DNA of 64,000 nt from Tetracladium setigerum (GCA_031472005.1 PZJY01000001.1:3286001-3350000), one strand, 5' to 3'; counted from the first letter of the stretch, positions 10,132 to 23,500 are shown. Made by a program: numbers and translations. The notes: generated by a model from the sequence alone, not told the origin.

Positions 10132-11631
10132 TTATGTTTCATCTTCCATGGTGTGGCGAGGGTAGTACATCCCTGAGGGCTGTTCACCATACGGATACTG
10201 GTGTACGGCAGTTTCTACAGGCGAAGGCAACTGCCCTGTATGTGAAGCGCTCCAATTGCTATAACTCTCTCCTCCCGGTGGTGCTGGTTTTTGGTAGGGA
10301 TATGTTTGCTGCCATGATGGGAACGAAGGTAGAGCTCCAGCCGACTGGGGATGGTGAGCTGCTTCATGCCTAGTTGGTTGTCCACTGTCTGTCGCAAGTG
10401 GCGGGGATACATCGAATGCAAGACACGAGGCTTCGTTGTGTAATTATCGCCTGTGCTATGCGGGGACTGGCCATATGATGGTACAATCTGTTGCTGATTA
10501 TGAAGGCTATCGAGATTGTTGTATGACATTGATCTTTGAGGAGCATTGGAGCCCCAGGACAAATCATCTCTTGGGTCAGCCTCTGTGTGTTGATTTGGCC
10601 AATTTTGTGAATTTGACATCGAAAGAGAGGTAGGCGTGAACGGAGAGAACGCTGGAGTGATTGGTGAATCATGGGGATTCGCTCTCCAGAAAGTCTGGGG
10701 AGCTTCTGAATGGGGTTTTGAACCTGGAGATACGTTGGGAGCCATCCAGTTGGTGGGTCCGTGGCTGTATTCGAAGTTGCGCGAAGTTGTGACAACTGAA
10801 AACGATCAGACAAGTAACCTTAGTTTGGCACGGGTAAATACCTTTTTGTTCGGGGGAGAAACTGTCAGTCCTTTGACGCTTCATTTGTGGGCCTCCAAGA
10901 TCCTGAATGGGGGCATGTTTAGATTGTGAGGGAAAGAGACAGTGGTTGGGAGATCAGGTAGTTGCCCAGAGGTTGTTGACGGCGATGAGGCTTCTGAAGT
11001 TCCAGTGGTGCCACTTTGAGCCTTCGAACCTTTACGCTTTGGCTCGGGAGTGGGCTGCTGGTCAACTGGGAAAAAGTTGCATTCTTTCTTCAGCCTGATA
11101 CAATTCGAGCATCGATTGGTAAGATCACCAGGAGCTGGAATGCATCTGATCTTTCTCCTGCGACAATGTCCTAAATAGCAAATCAGTCTTCGCCTCCCGA
11201 AAATCAAGAGTCCAGGTCGAGGCCTAGCAGAGTTGCTGCTCACCACATGCTACGGAAGTCCGATGATAGCCCAGCTTATTCCTTCTTTTGTCGGCTGAAA
11301 GTGCCATGGCTGTTGCTTCGGCGCTTGATTGTCCTCGAACATTTGGTGTTGACATAGACCTCTTGATCTTTGCTGCCTTCGAACCTGCTGGAATTCCACG
11401 GTTCTTTCCTGGAGATGATGGGTGTATATGATTTGGCGAGTCTATCCGTTCATGGTCCAAAGGATGATGGTAACTTGGAATCATAGCTGATGTCTCTATC
11501 CCCGACGTCGAGTATGGGTATGCCATCGATACTGGTACTCCCCCAAACTCCGAAGAGAAAGAACTAGGTGGACCGCCCGAATGCCACATGCCAGGCTTCG
11601 AATAGAGAGGTGCTTGAATGGAGACTGCCAT
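10132..11631 (-). CDS. Zn2Cys6 (C6) transcription factor, reading frame broken at two G/C runs
   Basis: Exons: 11631-11244, 11170-10842, 10795-10132 (introns 73 and 46 nt, both phase 1). The product would be about 460 aa if two bases are restored. The zinc cluster is split by intron 1 and reads C-x2-C-x6-C-x10-C-x2-C-x6-C (Cys 129, 132, 139, 150, 153, 160; HCRRRKIRC and RCSNCIRLKKEC). The N-terminal 128 residues are disordered, with a basic patch just before the cluster (SADKRRNKLGYHRTSVAC). The C-terminal two-thirds are Ser/Pro/Gln/Tyr-rich with no fungal_trans middle domain visible. Exon 2 needs one extra base at the G5 run 10909-10913 to reach donor 10842 in phase. Exon 3 needs one at the G4 run 10403-10406 to reach the stop at 10134-10132. 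It is a sequence-specific nuclear regulator by family; targets are unknown. The start at MAVSIQAP is the first in-frame ATG after a stop. Confidence 0.75.
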
Positions 11632-12429
11632 CAATTTCGGCTTTGACCCATGCAATCTGTCCAGGAATGAGCTCTAGGTTGGTCTTGAATGCTGGTTTCT
11701 CCCGGTGTCTCCAAGTTTCCTCCCTTTTACACACAAGATTTAAGAGAAGTGGATGCTTGGTCGAGGTTGCTGTTCTAAGTATATACCGATCGTCAACCTT
11801 GGGGGTGCCTAGAGATATTTAAACCTCCATGGACGGATCTGGAATCCTGGGTCGAGGTTGATTTAAGCTGGTCGGCACTTTTACCTGGCGTCGAATGGTA
11901 GGAAACCGGGCGGGACGATAAAGAGCAAATCCAATTATTGTTTGCCGGGTCTCAAAACGCTTAGAGGACCTTCTTGTATCTTCATCAAGATGAGACAAGA
12001 AACTTGGGGGAGATGGGACTGGTAGTAGTGGCTGAGGGGCTGCACTAGCGGGAATATTGTGTTAATTGCAGGCGTGTGAACCAGTCAAGGTGGAGTCTCT
12101 TTGCAGGAACTGAGAGCAGAGCCGTGGGGAGCCAGAGGACGAATAGGAAGGAGATGCCTTCACGCCACTAGCTACACAGATCTTGGGGAGAATGGTCGTG
12201 CTGGTGTAGAAATTTCAGGAGGGAGAGGCCAGAGGCCAATGACAGACAAAATTATGTCATGAGAAGAAAATCGAGGCCGGTTAATATCTCTGGGAAGGAA
12301 GGGATATCTCAATCAAGTATATGAAAAATTTGAGTTTTTGGTGGCAAAGGTTGTTACAGTCAACAATGTTGGAGACGAGAAGGAGAAGGATGTTCTCCTC
12401 CATAACTACCTAGATGTCTCTCCCCTCTC

Positions 12430-12457
12430 GCTCGCTCTCTCTCTCTCTTTCTCTCTT
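12430..12457. repeat. CT microsatellite
   Basis: About 28 bases of CT/CTTT repeat, 0.8 kb upstream of the Zn2Cys6 start. On that gene's coding strand it is a GA tract. Confidence 0.75.
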
Positions 12458-13871
12458 CGACAGGATCATCCAAAGCCGAACTAGGACTTCAGACCAACAA
12501 TATTTTGCGCCACGAGATGAAGCCAAGCTCTTACCCCCTGAGTTTCCGTGGTGGATCTATTCAATGCTTGTCGACTTTGAAAAGCAGCTACAGCCCTAAC
12601 GAGCTAGTAGACCTTATTTTGCCAGACACCCTTGATTTCGGGCCACATCGTATTTTTATCTCGACTTAATCCTTTGAGATGGGATGGGAGCGTTTCGGTT
12701 CCAGATGCTTTCTAAAAACGTGAGCAGGAAAGCAAAAATGAATTATGCTTTTTTTTATTTTTTAAAATGACCCTAGTGTGGCTTGGGTATCTCCAAGAGG
12801 GCCATCCAGAAAGTCGGGATGACTAGATCCCGGCCTAGCAGTCATCAAATGAGGTGGCCGACCTTGCGAACAGATGCAGAGGCGACTGAGATACGAAGTA
12901 TCTTCCAAAGGCGTCTGCCACTACTGTAATAATATAGCACCTTATTATTAGTGGTGGAGCCAAGAAACACTTCCAAGTGCTAGAGCAGAGCTTTTCCAAG
13001 ATTTTCACTAGTTGCCCACACCTCGCACCACCACCATCATTATTGTTCTGACAGCCTTGGGAACTACTAGGTAAGAAGTATGGTCATCAATAAGGCATCT
13101 CGACTCTAACTCGAGGATGTTTCGAACAAGCGCTTGATGGTCGTCTTAGTGTCACGCCACGGATGCCTTTTAGCGAAAAATACAACTCAGCATCCCAAGA
13201 TGACAGCGGAGAATTGCCCAGCAGTTCCATGTGGTCCAATGGCGATCATGGAAATCGACCACGATAGGCCTGCGATTTTCTTGACTGAGTAGACCAGACC
13301 CAAAGGGGCTCGAGTTACGCCAGCATCATGACATCTCCCCACACCAGCCATTCAAACTATCCATACAACTCCAGGCTTTGGACGCACCCACAACAGTTTT
13401 TGCTGCATGATCCTGGGAGGACTCGCATCCTGGAGAACGTGTGCATCTCTCGACGTTTGTCCTCGGATTGAGATCCATGGTTGCTTTTGACCTTTCTCAT
13501 ATGTCCGTAGCCCGGCTCATATTGCATGCTCTGTAACCGGCAGTCAGCTATCCAGCCAATGTCCAGGGGTCAGATCACCATGCTGCAACCCCCCCTCCAA
13601 GTGCCAAAACATCTCGTGGGAAACTTAGGACGTTTGCCGAGTGATCGTACCCTTCCATCTGAAGGTTCCATCGGTCTCTGTCCCTCGCTCTCTCACAAAG
13701 GCAGGTTACAATTACGCCGCTGACTCAAGAAGTTTGGGGGTTAGATTAAGGATGCCTGCAGAACCAGAGGATCCCCACGAATGGTCAAGCTGTGGGAGCG
13801 GAGCCCTTGTCGATCAAGCGCTTTTGATCCATCATGGCATAGCGGACCTCACCGGGTTCGCGGAAAGGGGT

Positions 13872-13954
13872 GCAAGCGAGTGAAGGGATATGGCGCAAAA
13901 CAACGAGTTTAACTCGCTACGAATTGTCGTTGGGATATCCCTTCACTTTGCAAG
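13872..13954. repeat. Inverted repeat with nested palindrome
   Basis: The arm AGTGAAGGGATAT at 13879-13891 is the exact reverse complement of 13935-13947. Flanking GCAAGCG (left) and TTGCAAGC (right) extend the match imperfectly. The 43-bp loop contains a second palindrome, CGAGTTTAACTCG. The whole could extrude as a cruciform or fold as a hairpin. No target-site duplication is obvious. Confidence 0.7.
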
Positions 13955-16900
13955 CTCAAGCACAATAGCGCCGTTCTAAAATAATGTTGCTGCTAAAGGG
14001 GACGAGGAGGAGGAGGAGGTTGATTAAAAGAAATGAAGGACCTCTTGGTCTCTCATTGGGGTGAATGGTAGATCATTCTTGGCACTCCGGCTTTCCAGCA
14101 AAGTCAGTTGGAACTTGCAAGCTTGACCACTTCTTCCTGCATCGGGAGATCCTAAGCGAACCATGGATCATTGGTCGGCGAGCACGATGTGCGAATCCCA
14201 GGACTGGGGATGATAGGCATTATTGCATCCCCCCCTCCTCCTAAAATCCAGCTAGAGTTGAGGGTCAGGCAAGTTGTCGGAATACTTGTTTTCAAGAAAC
14301 GTGAAGGTGCCAAAACATTGTTGATGTCACAATAATGCGAGACAAGCGCAACAAAACGCGCAGGACCAGAACCAAGGATGCAGGGGTTGAAGGGAAAAAA
14401 CAAGGGGAATTTTTAAGAACGACCCTGTCTCATGCAAGTTGCAACTCTTTGGCCGAAGAAGGAAGAAATCGAAGCATGCAAAAGGCATGCCTGTCGCGTG
14501 CTTTACCAGGGCTGAAATTGAGCACGTCTTTGCTAGAAGAATACTCAAGCAGAGCAAAGAAGCTCGAAGATGCGAGCTGTGCTGCACTGGGTATAGCATT
14601 CCTGCAAGTTCTAGGTTCAGACCTCATGGTAAATATTGCCCCTTTCTCAAAGCAGTGTGTAGGGAGTAGGCCTACTAGCGTACTTGTGGCTTGAAGCCGC
14701 CGTCACAGATGTTGTCTGGTGGAGAGGAGTTAAAGCAAGCACCTCCGACGCGGATAATCAATCACTAGGTATCTACAAGTCTACACTACCTATGTTTGGA
14801 AAAGCAAAGTGGAAAGCTACAAGACGCTAGCATCTGGGACATGCCCAGAACTAGGGTGGCTTCGGCATTGCATACCGCAAATCCTTCTCCATATGCCCCG
14901 CCGGCAACTCCACTATTTCCTAAGGAAGCACCACTGACAGCAGTAGCAGCTTTTTGAATATCAGCACCATATGCACCATATGGTGCTTCATCAGAACCCA
15001 CAACTTACCATCGAATTGCTCTTCGATCTGTCGAGAGCAGACGCGTTGGCAATAGTCATCCTCTGTGCGTCAAGTTTAGTTTACTTTCGCTAAACTGTCG
15101 GTAACAGCCTGAGCACCACGCTTCTTCGTTTTCAAAGCGTTTCGAAAGAACCATTAGATGAAGCTTGGGATTAGGAATTCGGACCAGCAGTTCTGGCAGA
15201 AGTGGAGTGCCCAAAAGCCCTGGCCATTGGCAACTCCATTCCGATGGTTTGAACGCTCAACCACCCCAAAGACCGGGGAATACCCAGATGTCAAGTCCCA
15301 ATTCCCATTTTTATGGGCCCTTTCAACTATCTCCGAACACAAAGAGAAGCTAGAAAACACACGATTACGCTTCGGAGGCTGAACCCTTCTCCCTTGATTC
15401 ATTTGGTCACGACTCACCATGCTGATAAATGGTGATCTGGTCTTACTGTAGTGCTGGGGCAAGGAATCCCACGAAGCTTTGATAAACCGCAGATCACCAC
15501 GAAATGGTGTAAATTTGACCCCGCGTCTAGCGAGAAAATTGTTTCCAGCGCAGGTCCTTTCATCTGATGGGGAATGAAATTTGCAAACAGCTGGGTTGAT
15601 GTTTACGTGTTAGGCGTTCTTGAGGGCAAACTCGCTTGCTGCCATTATTGAGGATCGAGATCTTCGGCTCCTCCATCGCAAATAGACGCAGTGGCCATAA
15701 TTGCCTGCAGTATTCTGAAACGCTGAGGCACTTGTATCCTCGGTCCGAACATTGTTGGGTAACAATGACACAGGCTCAGGGTTAAAATCCGGTGCCCTGT
15801 CGAAGGGAACCCGGGAAAACAAGGTATTCATTGGCCACTTCGTTCTTCTTTCAAGTATATTTGTGGGTCGCAAAAGGGGTCTCCAATTCAGATATACTTC
15901 ACTACCAAAGTTCCTTCTCGGAGGAAAAGAACATTTTCACATGTTGCCTTCTAATTTACACCAGGACGAGGCATATTCGCCAAAGGAAGGTGACAATGCA
16001 AGCAAAGACCACCAATGCTGCCCCAATAATGGGCGTCCAACTAACAATTATGCGGAACTACAGACTATTCATTCTTATTATTGATTCTTCGTCACCAAAC
16101 TTCAAATTCAGCAAAGAAATACATTTCACACAATGCTCACGTTCACGTCGGCAATAATCTCGGCGAGCAAATTCCCATCAATTTTCAACTCGGGCAATTT
16201 GGTTTCATTCCTAAGGGTTTGAAATTTGAGTCGAATTAGGTTCCCACTATCAGAGCCATCATGAACATCATTCAATCTCAAACTCGAAAACAACACGCTC
16301 CAAGAGTTCATGCTATGTGGATTTCTCAATTTGCGCCCTTCAAAGGTTGATGCTGGAGCCCTTGTTCAATTCCCAATCTTCAGGGAGGTAGGATCTTCTC
16401 AAGGGGGAAGGTGCTTATGGGTTTTCCCCAGTTTCATACCAAACATCAGGCGAAACTCGTCAGAACATCCAGACGGGAATGCAAGTCACCGTCCCGGAAT
16501 CTTCAGGATTTCATCGATCTCCAGTCCGATAGACGGAGCCGCATTGTGTTCAATGCACACTTGAGATTTTGTCATAGCTCCAAAACACTGTGCCGGGTTC
16601 AGGCTTGTGTTGAGTCCTGAATGGCATTAAGCTTGTCTGCCAGTTTTCGTTCACAAGGCGCTCGAGATCCTTCAGAAACGCGGGATGAAATCCACTTCTC
16701 CACTGGGTCACCGTGCAAGCAATGCCTTGTGCGCTTTTTGTCGGCGTTTATTGTTTGTGCATAAGAAACTATGTTTTCATGAACTACAAAGGGCCACACA
16801 CAAGTTTGAAGGTGGCCTAGGTCATTGTGGATTCTGCTACATCACTCAATAAGTTTGAGCTACCGCTTGCTCGGGGCACTGTATCCGAGTGCCTGGGTTT

Positions 16901-19375
16901 TAATCTTGGTTTGGGGGATTTTCCAACTTCAAAATGTCTCAAGAGATGAGATCCATAGATATTTCCTAGAGTTCGTGAAAAATCGGAATAGTTGAGTCCA
17001 TCGAGCCACTTCCTCAAACAGGAAGTGTTAGAGTTGTTGTATTGGGAAGGCGAACTCGGTAATAATGAATGAAAGAGAGACGAAGCTTACTCGAGAGCCA
17101 GAAGTAGCGTCCGATGTCAGCATTTGGTATTCTTAGTCAGTCCAATGTTTTCAATACATCCATGGCACAGCCCTCTTCAACGCAAGGTTTTTCCTAGAAT
17201 CAGATCGGATTATGTCGGACCAAATGACTACTTTCAATATTCGTTTCTTCACGGCGAGCGTCCAAAATGCAATCGATTTCATTTATCACTTCTCTGGGTG
17301 GATCAATGATGAAGATCCTTCTTAGGACAGATGCTGTAAAGTCAAGCATTGAAGAATGCTTTTGTTCTCTTCTGAATCTGGGTCAAAGGCAAGCGATCAT
17401 GCTAAGTTATGGATAGCTGGGATCATTTTGACCACAGAATCTACTCAAGAGGTTTCAAGTGAAACGAAATTACCTCGGAATGAATCTGGAAGCCTCCAGA
17501 TGCAAAGCACGAAGGCACCACTCGATAATAGCAAGAGATGGGGCCTTCGTAGGGGTTATTTAAACTTTTTACATTTTAATTTTGTACCGGGGAAGCTCAT
17601 TCACTGGGTACGTGAGTCTAGTTGTGCTCCTCGGTCGTTCGTTTGTTGTCTTTCTGCATCCTCAAGGCAATCAGCCCCAATGGTCGTTTCCTGCACACAC
17701 CCTTGATATTCAATTCAAACAATAACTCCATGCCAGTAAAGCAGTTTCCAATGATTATCCTTCGGTTGCTCGTAGTATCCAAATATTGGGAGTGAATATG
17801 GTGGTGCTTGCTTTCAATGCATAGCAATTTACATCCCGGCACAATATGTACTTGTTCGTCAAGCTCTGCGATAGCAAGCAGATCATTTATCGACACCAAA
17901 AAATCTCCCACTTGGCTAAGTAGGGTAGGGTAGGGGTTTCTTGGAGAAATTTCCACCATCGTCCCAAGACCAAATCTTACTCTCACGGCAGACATCTTCT
18001 CGTTAACATCGCAAACATGGTTCCCTGGCAGCGCATTCCACAAGCAATGATCCATTCTTACTACCCACCGCAGAGAAAGATCTCCTGATACTCAAGTCAA
18101 GCATGTTCCCTCTACTTCACAACGCTAACAAGACACTTAGATTTACTTCCACGATCCCCCTCACACATTTTTCTACCACCATAGAAGGATTCATCTACAA
18201 TTCCTCCATTCCTACTTCGTTCCTCTTCACCAATGCTGCAAGCAACGAAATGTATCAGCCAATGTTTGAGCTGGGGGAAATATGCGATTCGTGGGTTGTT
18301 GGGTACAGTGACGCTGCTCTGGATCACCATGGCGGTTTCATCGTGGACAATTTCACCAATTATCCTGATGGGGTGGAAAAGTCTACACGGCATTGGCACA
18401 GGGACTGGAGGGAGTCTTGTGCCTGAGCGACTTCTTTCGTTTTCAAGTTTCCAAAAGAGTCCCCACAAGAGAAATGGGTCGATGGCTACGATGGTAACAG
18501 ATTGGTAAAGGGAAGAAACGACAGGGTCTGAAGTTCTGATTTGCAACTGCATTGGTGAGGCAGGCTATTCAACATGTGTCTGGAATTGCAAATATGCAAA
18601 CAGTTTACCTGGTGGTTCTCGTGTTACTTTTGTGGTTCAGTTGCGTTTCATTGTGATGTATATGTTCAAGAAACACTTACTTGCTTGCTATGGAACTGAT
18701 AGAGTCTTCCTGGTGATGGAATCTCTCTTCTTTTTTCTCAGGAACTTTACTTGCCCGACTAGTCTCAAACCTTCTTGTCATACGTCTGTATTTTTGCTTG
18801 ATTTTTGTTAATTCCAGGGGAGATAGGCGATTGGGCAAGGAGCATGCAAATATACCATCAAGGGACAGCATGCAAGTGTTGCTTCAACTCACCTTTTGCT
18901 TTTTCTACGTGCCCAAAGAATCGAGATTAATGAATGCTGTCCACATCTTGCATGATATCTTGCATACCATTATTCGATGATACGTTTTTATTGTCATGGG
19001 AAACATGTCAAGTGCTACTATACCTGCCCGCACGATCGAGAAGGATCGGGTTCAAGGGACATAGTAAAACTTGGCAGTCAAAATTCATCCCAGAGTCATG
19101 ATCTTGATATTTAGAAACCAACAGCCCACCTCCACATTTCCCACAAATCTCTTATCAATTAAGAGGAATTTGATATTATGTTTAAACGTTGATGATGGCC
19201 AATTCAACGCCGTCCAGGTCGGAAGTGGGATTATTCACGTGATTTCTTGATGCCGCACACGTCTTCCTCTTCCCTTTCCAATTCTACTTCTTGTACAATT
19301 ATTTCGATAAGACATTACCCACACTACCAGCCTCATATTTGGTTCTATAATTCGCCGGACCTAACAGGCGTTGAT

Positions 19376-20574
19376 ATGACAATGTCAGGCTTCGTTCGGC
19401 TGAACTCACATATTCCATATCTGTTCGCTGGTTCCTCCATTATTGCAACACTCGCCGTCGTTGCGGTAGCGAAACTTGCTCTACTCTCTCCCACGGAGAA
19501 AATCCTAAAAAGTCCACAAGAACATGTTCTCACAAAGTTGAGTAAATCCGAGCAAGCCGAACTGCCATACCCTCCAGATGTCTTTCCTGGCGCAAGGGAT
19601 GTACAAAGCGCGGTTTGTCTTGTTACCCATCCGCAAAACTTTCATCACTAACCAAGAATCCGATAGTATGGAAGTATAAGAGTCTATGAATTTGGTCCAA
19701 TAGAAGGCCGGAAGGTTCTCTTGCTTCACGCATCTCGACACCATGTGTCGCACTCGGCAGTCTTTCAAACGCTCTAGTCGAAAGGGGCTGTCGTGTTATT
19801 CTCATGGATCTTTTCGGACGAGGATATAGCGACTCCCCGGACCTCCCCTACGACTCAAGATTGTACAGCACCCAGATATTTCTAGCAATTACCTCCTCAC
19901 CGCTTGCATGGACACCGGAAGGCTTTACTCTGATCGGGTATTCACTTGGTGGAGGGGTTGCTGCTGACTTTGCCACGCATTTCCCAAATCTGGTCAAGGA
20001 CTTGGTGTTGTTAGCACCTGGTGGGTTAATCAGAGATCATCATTTTGGGTGGCAGAGCAAATTGCTTTATGGGTCTTTCATTCCGGACTGGCTGGTTCAT
20101 AGGATTGTGGGACGACGACTGAGAGGAGCTTCCTCCATCCAAACAAAATCCGATCCCGATGCTGAAGTTACCAACGAAGTGATTGGTGCGGAAATCAAAG
20201 AAAACAGTGATTCTGATTTCGAAAGCACGGTGTTATCGAAGTCTCGACCCGGTGTCACTGTTGCGAGTGCCGTTCAATGGCAAATAGAAAATCATGAAGG
20301 TTTTGTCAGAAGCTTTGTTAGTTCGATTAGATTTGCGCCAATCAAGGGCCAGGGAGAGATCTGGAAAATATTGGGAGAGAGGGAGAGGAAAGTTTTGATT
20401 ATTGCTGGAAGTACGGATTCTGTTATCGTGGCCGATGAACTGAGAGAGGACGTCATGGACTCGATTGGGAAAGAAGGTACGGAGTGGAGGGTTGTGGAAG
20501 GGGGGCATGAATTTCCCATCACAAAGGGAGAAGAAGTTGCCTGTATTATTGATGCAATGTGGAATGATAATTAG
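19376..20574 (+). CDS. Membrane-anchored alpha/beta hydrolase, one-base frame break
   Basis: Two exons, 19376-19612 and 19667-20574; the intron (54 nt) has a CACTAAC branch site and phase 0. The product is about 381 aa if one base is restored at 19730/19731. N-terminal residues 12-30 form one hydrophobic helix (IPYLFAGSSIIATLAVVAVA), then PYPPDVFPGARDVQS. Exon 2 begins YGSIRVYEFGP and LLLH, where the family oxyanion motif His-Gly is expected; one G is missing there (CACGC rather than CACGGC), and the frame resumes as STPCVALGSL. Catalytic features follow: GRGYSDSP, nucleophile elbow GYSLGG (Ser about 172), a late Asp in GSTDSV and His in GGHEFP. Family members are esterase or lipase-like enzymes; the substrate is unknown. 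The start at MTMSGF is chosen because the upstream in-frame ATG (19250) would add a low-complexity leader before the anchor. Confidence 0.8.
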
Positions 20575-23500
20575 GACGAGAATAGAAGAAGAATTGAACG
20601 GAAGAGCTCAAAACAGTGATCAATTTTTGCAGCCCAGAGAATTTCTCCAGTTTGAACAGTTCCTACTTCACTTCTAAAAGCCCATCAATCTAGACTCGTA
20701 TTCGGTTTTTGACCTAGCGTAGTAAAACTTGAGAAGTGCTTCTACAAGAGGAAAAGCCAAGAGGAAAAGCCAAGAGGAAAGGTCGCCCTTGATTCTTCAC
20801 AAATTCTTCCCTTTAAGTTACGCTCCGAGTAGCGTTAAAGTGTACATAATTCAAGTATAAAGCGACCTCGACAAAATTGTTTTTCACCTCGATATTTCAA
20901 AGACTTGCGATTTTCGCGTTCCTCCTTTCGTATGTCTCAATGGATCTGGACCAAAAGGTAATGAAGTCGGATATCTTCGCGTCTGACTGTACAGTCTGAA
21001 CCGCAAAGCGACCTTGTTACAATCTTTCCTCCCCCAATCACGTTTCGAACGACCTGCCATATCTGCCACCGCCCTGTCGTATGTTTCGATGAGTTGAACG
21101 ACAGCTTCTGAATCGACAACAACCTAGTGTCGCTTGACGAAAGCATGGCGGATCTCGACGACAGCAGCTGAAGCGACAACAACTCAACGTTGTCGCTCAG
21201 GAAAAGAGTTCTAATGGAAATCGTAGGCCCGTCCGAGAACTGTTGTGAGATGTTTGACACGTGAAATGATCGATCCAATTCAACTGAGAACATGCCTTTG
21301 CTTCGCACAGACAGAAGCTTTCACGTTCAGGCATTGAGGTGCAGAAGTACGTGTTGCCCTGTACTTGGAAATGCTTGAAGTATGAAGATTGTGTGTGAAG
21401 AAGTAACATTTATTTTATGAGCGTACTTCGAGAGGGTAATTATGGGGTGCAGACATGGCGTAGATGGTTTCCCTGTTTGAAGAGTAAGCGATGAGAAACG
21501 TCATAGTTTTATAGTATCAAGTAAAAGAAGTTTATACATAGAATATTAATCAATCTACTCGTCAAAATATATTGATTGATCACACGAGTTATTGCTTCAC
21601 CTTCCTTCACAGAATGCATGCCAAGATCCAACCTGCAATGTAACTATTCCATCACCGTTTCCATCGTCCTCCTTCTAGCTACTTGAAAGTTGAAAGATGA
21701 GATTTTAATAAGAGAGCAGTTTTGTTTCCAAAGTATGAAAGATATATGAAGCGGCGATAAGATTGTGAAAATTTAATCTGGAGAGCGTCGGTAGTACGGA
21801 ATCATAAATCTGGAATTCTGCACAGAGGATGGTTGGCTAGTTCGACACATGATCGTGCGAATAATACCATCAAGTGCCTGCTGGTATTGACTTAATCTAC
21901 GGCGATCTGAGTCTCCGAGCACGACATGAACCTAACATCCGATGAAGTCAGGAAGACGCCCGCAACCTGAATCTTGATGAAAATGCGAGATGTCCTCTCC
22001 TCACTCGGCAAAAGCCAGGATATTTTTCACATAAAAGAAATGATGTTTGTGCTTGCTTCGAAATCAAAACACTGGATTCCGAGAAGATTGTGTTTTGGTG
22101 GCCCGCAGGTGTCAGGTTCAAGTCCATTGTCAGTCCTGTTGGTACATTTTGTAACGATTTGTTCTTTATGACTTGCAGGATATGTCTGAGAGGTGTTAAT
22201 TAGATGATATGGGGAGGAAAAAGAGACTTAGATACCTAGGTAGTTGTGCGAGTTGTTGGAAGGAGGTGGCCCACCCCAACGACGAAAACATGCAGTCAAC
22301 AAGAGTGCAATTAGCGATCAAATCTATGACCGACAGTAGTGCTGAAGAAATAAAATTGGTCACTGTATTTTGATGGGAAGGGCTCTTTTCTGTCATGAGT
22401 TCACTGTATAGGAGTACGGAAAAGCAATGGGAATGAATATTTGAGCAACAGCACATCAGCAAAACTCACCTGTAATACTTTCATGTTCAATAATCCGGCC
22501 CCTCAAGAGGTTTTGACACCTTTAATTCGATTCTCGAGTTAGTTTGCATGACTGCGGCATCTAGAAAAAATATGACAGATGTATTTGTTTTGATAGAAGC
22601 AACGTGAAGCACCACACCCAAAACCACCATCTAGATTTTCACAAGACAAAAGCAAAATATCTTGAAACTTTTGTTGCACACCGCACTTGGGGGCCAACAT
22701 CCACTTGGGATTCTCATCTGTCACAAAAGAAATCCCGGTCAGGATTTAATGTCGGCGACTGATTTTACGAAGTTGAGTTGTGATGTAGGATTTGGGGGCC
22801 ACGCCGCCGCATACACGTCCCGAATAGGATGAAAAGTCGAGACTCAAGATTATTAGCGGACCACCACATGAGTGCGGACGGATGAATTCGAAGGGAAGAA
22901 ATATTTTTGTTGCAAGTCGTACTTGGGGGCGAGTCCTTTGGAATTCGGATTGGGACGGATTGTGGAGGAGTTTGAAGTGAGCTTAGCTCAAAAGCGTATG
23001 CGTAGACCTTTGGATATATTGTTATCCCGGACATGTCTCACTGGCGACCAGACCTTCAAGCCCAATCCGAACTCCGTGAAGTCGGAGACTAAGAGTTGGT
23101 GATTAGAGAAATCTTCCGCATGAAGGTATCTGTTGCATTTCGCAGCTGTGGCGAGACCTTCCAAGCTCTATATCGGCAATGCTTTGCGAGAAACTGTGGC
23201 GTTGAAATCGCCTTCCAAAGGCCAAAGCTACTCTTAGTCTCTCGAGCCAGAGGCGTAAATAGAGGCCCAAGGAACAACTACTGGCTCCTCAGAGCGTTTC
23301 CAGAAATCTTCCTTCTCGTTGCACTTCGCAACAAGAGCCCAGATCTCTGGGCGTAGCAAAGCGTTGAGCTTGATCAGCATGAGAGTTCATGCCATGGCCG
23401 GCAAGACGGAAGCGAAGAGATCATCGACAACCACACGAGTTTCTCTCGAATGTTGCACGTCGCAGTCAAAGCCGAGATTTCCAAGCTTTCTTGTCAAAGT

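Larger units (their letters stand above)
11632..19375. other. Intergenic, 7.7 kb, no supportable gene
   Basis: This is the longest gap in the window. It begins with the promoter of the Zn2Cys6 gene, including a CT tract 0.8 kb upstream. Open frames are all under about 150 codons, overlap each other on both strands and have no recognisable domain or consistent splicing. Base composition is not strongly AT-rich, so it does not look like a heavily mutated repeat island. A cruciform-capable inverted repeat lies at 13872-13954. Confidence 0.5.

Noticed and set aside
22105..22140. GGTTCAAGTCC, resembling a tRNA T-loop
   Set aside because: The flanking bases do not form a T stem, and no acceptor, D or anticodon arm can be drawn upstream.
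22650..22945. Two segments with similar minus-strand peptides (LAPK...QQK)
   Set aside because: Similarity covers about 15 residues only and neither segment lies in a longer coherent frame.
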